This document shows, piece after piece, positions 6,546 to 9,051 of a stretch of DNA of 9,051 nucleotides. The notes under the pieces are model-generated. The model had not been told where the DNA came from, did no database searches, and worked only from the letters and a program-made list of their open reading frames with translations. The DNA is from DAOTWP01 sp034435675 (GTDB lineage: Bacteria > Chloroflexota > Anaerolineae > Aggregatilineales > Phototrophicaceae), in NCBI GenBank assembly GCA_034435675.1, contig DAOTWP010000149.1, positions 1-9,051 on the forward strand. Direction: 5' to 3'. Numbering within the stretch: position 1 is the first letter of the stretch; every line of letters starts with the position of its first letter. A program made the position numbers and the translations under genes.

Positions 6546-7922
6546 ATGAACCGGTACATAATTGAAGATCACCGGCATGTCCCCCCCTTCAACGAACCCG
6601 CCAGCGAACTGACGATAGGGGTCGTGCAGCTTAAGATTCATCAGGAAAATCTGTTCACCGAAGTATTCACGCTGTCCGGCGATCCGGTGGATTTGCGCGG
6701 TTCGTTCAGCACGCGCAAGCTGACCAGCGTCTACGAGGTGCTTCAGCAGGTGGAAGGGGAAGCGATTGTCTACCGCGATAACCTGTGGTTCGACAAAGAA
6801 TTCCTGACCTTCTTCCTTGAGCGGGCGCGGGCGCTGGCAAAACGCTACGAGTGTGCCAGCCGCGCTGCCTTCCCGGCGGATGACAAGGCGTTCGGCGCAT
6901 ACACCCTGCCGCTGGCGAAGGGTTTTGAGCGTGCCATGATCGACATGGACGAGGACGGCAAAATAATCAGCAAGGATGTGCGGCTGGCGGATTTGTGGTA
7001 CTTCCCTGATGGCTACACGGACAACATTGTGCCGGTGGTCGTGCCCAGCGATGCCAAAGAGAAGGGCTACTACACCGTCCCCGACTTCATGACGCAGAAC
7101 CAGAACGACCTGACGCACTATCTGTCCGAACGAGCGATAGTGTCGATTGAAAGCTGGGTGCATGTCTATTTTGCCAGCATCATTCTGGGCGTTTTTTCAC
7201 GCGGGAGCCGTCTGGATGAACTGGGACGCCGCAGCGTGTTCTACCAGCTCAGGCTGCTCTGGCGGGCAGTGGCAGAACAGAAGCAGATTTTTAACTCGTC
7301 GGCGCTGGTTAAGGTTGGCAGGAACACCATCATTGACCCTTCGGCGGTAATCAACGGACCGACGATCATTGGTGATGACTGCTTCATCGGTCCCGGTGTG
7401 GTGATTGACAACTGTTCAATTGGCAACCGGGTGAATATCGCGCAGGGCTGCCAGTTGATGCTCAGCACCGTAGCAGACAACTGCTTTCTGCCGTTCCGCG
7501 CTGCGTTGTTTATGACCAGCGTGATGAACAACACGATTGTTGCGCAGAACACCTGCCTGCAAATGTGTGTCATCGGGCGCAATACCTTTATCGGCGCGGG
7601 CAGCACGTTCACAGACTTTAACCTGATTGGCAAGAAGCCGATCCGGGCGGTGGACATTGACGGCGAAGTGCATGACGTGGGGCAGATTGTGCTGGGCGGG
7701 GCAGTCGGGCACAACTGCCGCATTGGGGCGGGCATGATTCTCTTTCCGGGGCGCATGATCGAAAGCGATGTCGTGCTGTTTGCGTCGCCGCAGCGCCGGG
7801 TTATCAGCCGCAATATCGGCTTTGAAGAAAGTGACCATCACTACGTCAAAGGCGGGGCAGAGGCACACCAGCGCTTTTTCCCGCGGGTTGACGAAGCCGC
7901 CGAGCATTTTGGAGAATGGTGA
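6546..7922 (+). CDS. left-handed beta-helix (hexapeptide-repeat) protein, GlmU-like sugar nucleotidyltransferase relative
   Basis: This 458-residue protein has two parts. Residues 1-250 are not a textbook domain; ASELTIGVVQLKI (19-31) and the GEAIVYRDNLWFDKEFL stretch (71-87) faintly recall the N-terminal part of GlmU-like 'NTP_transf_4' proteins, but I see no clear pyrophosphorylase loop. Residues about 253-425 hold imperfect hexapeptide repeats ([IV]-G-x-x-x-x) such as VGRNTI, IGDDCF, IGPGVV, IGNRVN, IGRNTF and IGAGST. These build a left-handed beta-helix as in acyl- and acetyltransferases. The start is the ATG with AGG 7 bases upstream; an in-frame GTG at 6522 lacks a better site. The next gene begins 2 bases after the stop, so both should be made together. 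Sugar or acyl transfer is inferred; no substrate can be named. Confidence 0.8.
   Translation: MNRYIIEDHRHVPPFNEPASELTIGVVQLKIHQENLFTEVFTLSGDPVDLRGSFSTRKLTSVYEVLQQVEGEAIVYRDNLWFDKEFLTFFLERARALAKRYECASRAAFPADDKAFGAYTLPLAKGFERAMIDMDEDGKIISKDVRLADLWYFPDGYTDNIVPVVVPSDAKEKGYYTVPDFMTQNQNDLTHYLSERAIVSIESWVHVYFASIILGVFSRGSRLDELGRRSVFYQLRLLWRAVAEQKQIFNSSALVKVGRNTIIDPSAVINGPTIIGDDCFIGPGVVIDNCSIGNRVNIAQGCQLMLSTVADNCFLPFRAALFMTSVMNNTIVAQNTCLQMCVIGRNTFIGAGSTFTDFNLIGKKPIRAVDIDGEVHDVGQIVLGGAVGHNCRIGAGMILFPGRMIESDVVLFASPQRRVISRNIGFEESDHHYVKGGAEAHQRFFPRVDEAAEHFGEW
7911..7916 (+). promoter_or_regulatory. ribosome binding site of the reductase, inside the preceding gene
   Basis: GGAGAA lies 8 bases before the ATG at 7925 and within the last codons of the beta-helix gene. 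This settles the reductase start and suggests coupled translation. Confidence 0.7.
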
Positions 7923-7924
7923 GC

Positions 7925-9051
7925 ATGGGCACTGCCGAAAGTAGCGCTGCCGGCGACGACACGTTCGCCTTTATCATTCATCCCGTCAACGCCAAGCGCG
8001 ATGCCGAGCGCAAAGTACCGATTGCTAAAATTCTGACTGAGGGGCAAATCACCTTTCTGTCACGCTTTTTCCCGCCGCTGTATATCAGCGAAGTTACGGG
8101 CATCCGTTCAGCGGCAACCGGGCGTCCTGTGCGCGGGTGGCTGGTGGCATGCCCATTCACCACGCAGATGATGCTTAAGCTGCCGGTCGAAACGGTTTAC
8201 CGCAAGATTGTCGCCACAGCGCAGATGGCGGCGAATCTGGGCGCGCGGGTGGTCGGTTTGGGCGCGTACACTTCGGTGGTGGGCGATGCGGGCATCACCA
8301 TTGCCGAACGCCTGGATGTGCCGGTGACTAACGGCGACAGCTACACCGTGTATATGGCGGTAGAGGCGATTCGTGAGGCAGCCCGCGCGATGGACATCGC
8401 TATGCCGGATGCACATGTGGCGGTGGTCGGCGCAACCGGCGCGATTGGCAAGACCTGCGCGGAGATGCTGGCAGGCGAGTCCGCACAGTTGACACTGGTG
8501 GGCAAACGCGAGGATGCGCTGCACGCCGTGCGCGAACGCTGCGAGCAGCACAGCAGCGGGCAGGGCGCGGCGCTGCACGTCTCAACGCGCATGGACGCCA
8601 TCTATGATGCCGACCTGATTCTGACTGTGACCAGCGCGGTGCATGAAATCATCCATCCGCAGCATCTCAAACCCGGCGCCGTCGTCTGTGATGTGGCACG
8701 CCCGCGCGATGTCTCGCGCAAGGTCGCCGAAGTGCGCGATGATGTGCTGGTTATCGAAGGCGGCATGATTCAGGTGCCTGGCGCAGAGGCGGATTTCCAT
8801 TTTGATTTTGGCTTCCCGCCGCAGATGGCGTTTGCCTGCATGGCAGAGACGATTGCGCTGGCGCTCGAAGGGCGCTATGAGGACTATACGCTGGGCAAAG
8901 ACATCGCCATCGAGCAGGCGCGGGAAATCGGCGCGATTGCGGCAAAACACGGCTTCCGGCTGGCAGGCTTTCGCAGCTTTGAGCAGCCGGTCACCCCGGC
9001 GCAGATTGCGCATGTGCGCGAACGCGCGCACGCAGCACGGCGTACATGGCT
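7925..9051 (+). CDS. long-chain acyl-ACP reductase (AAR)-like dehydrogenase, 3' end cut off by window edge
   Basis: The frame is open for 375 codons to the right edge. It aligns by eye along its length with cyanobacterial acyl-ACP reductase (Synechococcus elongatus, 341 residues), which reduces acyl-ACP to fatty aldehyde with NADPH. Matching blocks are VRGWLVACPF (69-78), the GLGAYTSVV stretch (111-119), VTNGDSYTVYMAVEA (134-148), the Rossmann loop VVGATGAIG (167-175), and QMAFACMAETIALALEG (300-316). In the last block Cys305 falls at the position of the cyanobacterial catalytic Cys294. KHGF (341-344) matches the end of AAR, but this protein continues for at least 31 residues, an extension AAR lacks. 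Automatic annotation often calls such proteins shikimate dehydrogenase or COG5322 amino-acid dehydrogenase. The family is well supported; acyl substrate and aldehyde product are inferred. Confidence 0.82.
   Translation, partial: MGTAESSAAGDDTFAFIIHPVNAKRDAERKVPIAKILTEGQITFLSRFFPPLYISEVTGIRSAATGRPVRGWLVACPFTTQMMLKLPVETVYRKIVATAQMAANLGARVVGLGAYTSVVGDAGITIAERLDVPVTNGDSYTVYMAVEAIREAARAMDIAMPDAHVAVVGATGAIGKTCAEMLAGESAQLTLVGKREDALHAVRERCEQHSSGQGAALHVSTRMDAIYDADLILTVTSAVHEIIHPQHLKPGAVVCDVARPRDVSRKVAEVRDDVLVIEGGMIQVPGAEADFHFDFGFPPQMAFACMAETIALALEGRYEDYTLGKDIAIEQAREIGAIAAKHGFRLAGFRSFEQPVTPAQIAHVRERAHAARRTW

Noticed and set aside
8108..9031. minus-strand open frames of 156 and 149 codons
   Set aside because: Both are antisense to the AAR-like gene, which aligns across its whole length with a known enzyme.

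Overview
The window comes from a bacterial chromosome with fairly GC-rich coding DNA, sigma-70-type promoters and Shine-Dalgarno sites. The gene set is a PATAN/DUF4388 protein next to a small Ras-like GTPase, a DUF3048 lipoprotein, an LLM-class oxidoreductase and an acyl-ACP-reductase-like dehydrogenase. This mix is most like Chloroflexota (Anaerolineae-type genomes), but that is an inference from gene content and I have no marker gene. I see no rRNA, tRNA, CRISPR array, insertion sequence or phage gene.

Layout. The left edge holds a minus-strand DUF3048 lipoprotein gene cut by the window edge. A 384-base divergent intergenic region follows. It contains a near-consensus promoter (TTGACT, 17 bases, TATAAT) whose -35 box sits inside a perfect 7+7 bp inverted repeat. 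This promoter drives a plus-strand run of four genes: the DUF4388 protein, the small GTPase, an alpha/beta hydrolase with a complete catalytic triad, and a luciferase-like (LLM) oxidoreductase. Gaps of 68 to 92 bases leave open whether all four share one transcript. A 9-bp hairpin ends this block and also lies at the end of the convergent minus-strand unit.

The minus-strand unit is a TetR-family regulator followed 7 bases later by a membrane-anchored esterase of the hormone-sensitive-lipase type. Upstream of the regulator are two copies, exactly 36 bases apart, of an 18-bp imperfect palindrome. One overlaps the -35 box of the regulator's own predicted promoter and the other lies just past the predicted transcription start, which is a strong picture of autorepression. 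Divergent from it is a tightly coupled two-gene unit running off the right edge: a left-handed beta-helix protein with a nucleotidyltransferase-like front part, and a homologue of cyanobacterial long-chain acyl-ACP reductase (AAR) that keeps the Rossmann motif and the catalytic cysteine context.

How it may fit together. The left half looks like a signalling or polarity module (DUF4388 plus GTPase) with metabolic passengers. The right half looks like a TetR-controlled acyl or lipid locus: an esterase on one side and an acyl-thioester reductase with a beta-helix partner on the other. The link between the two halves of the TetR locus is inferred from layout only. The most interesting candidate for something undescribed is the beta-helix/AAR-like pair, because I see no aldehyde-deformylating oxygenase beside it.
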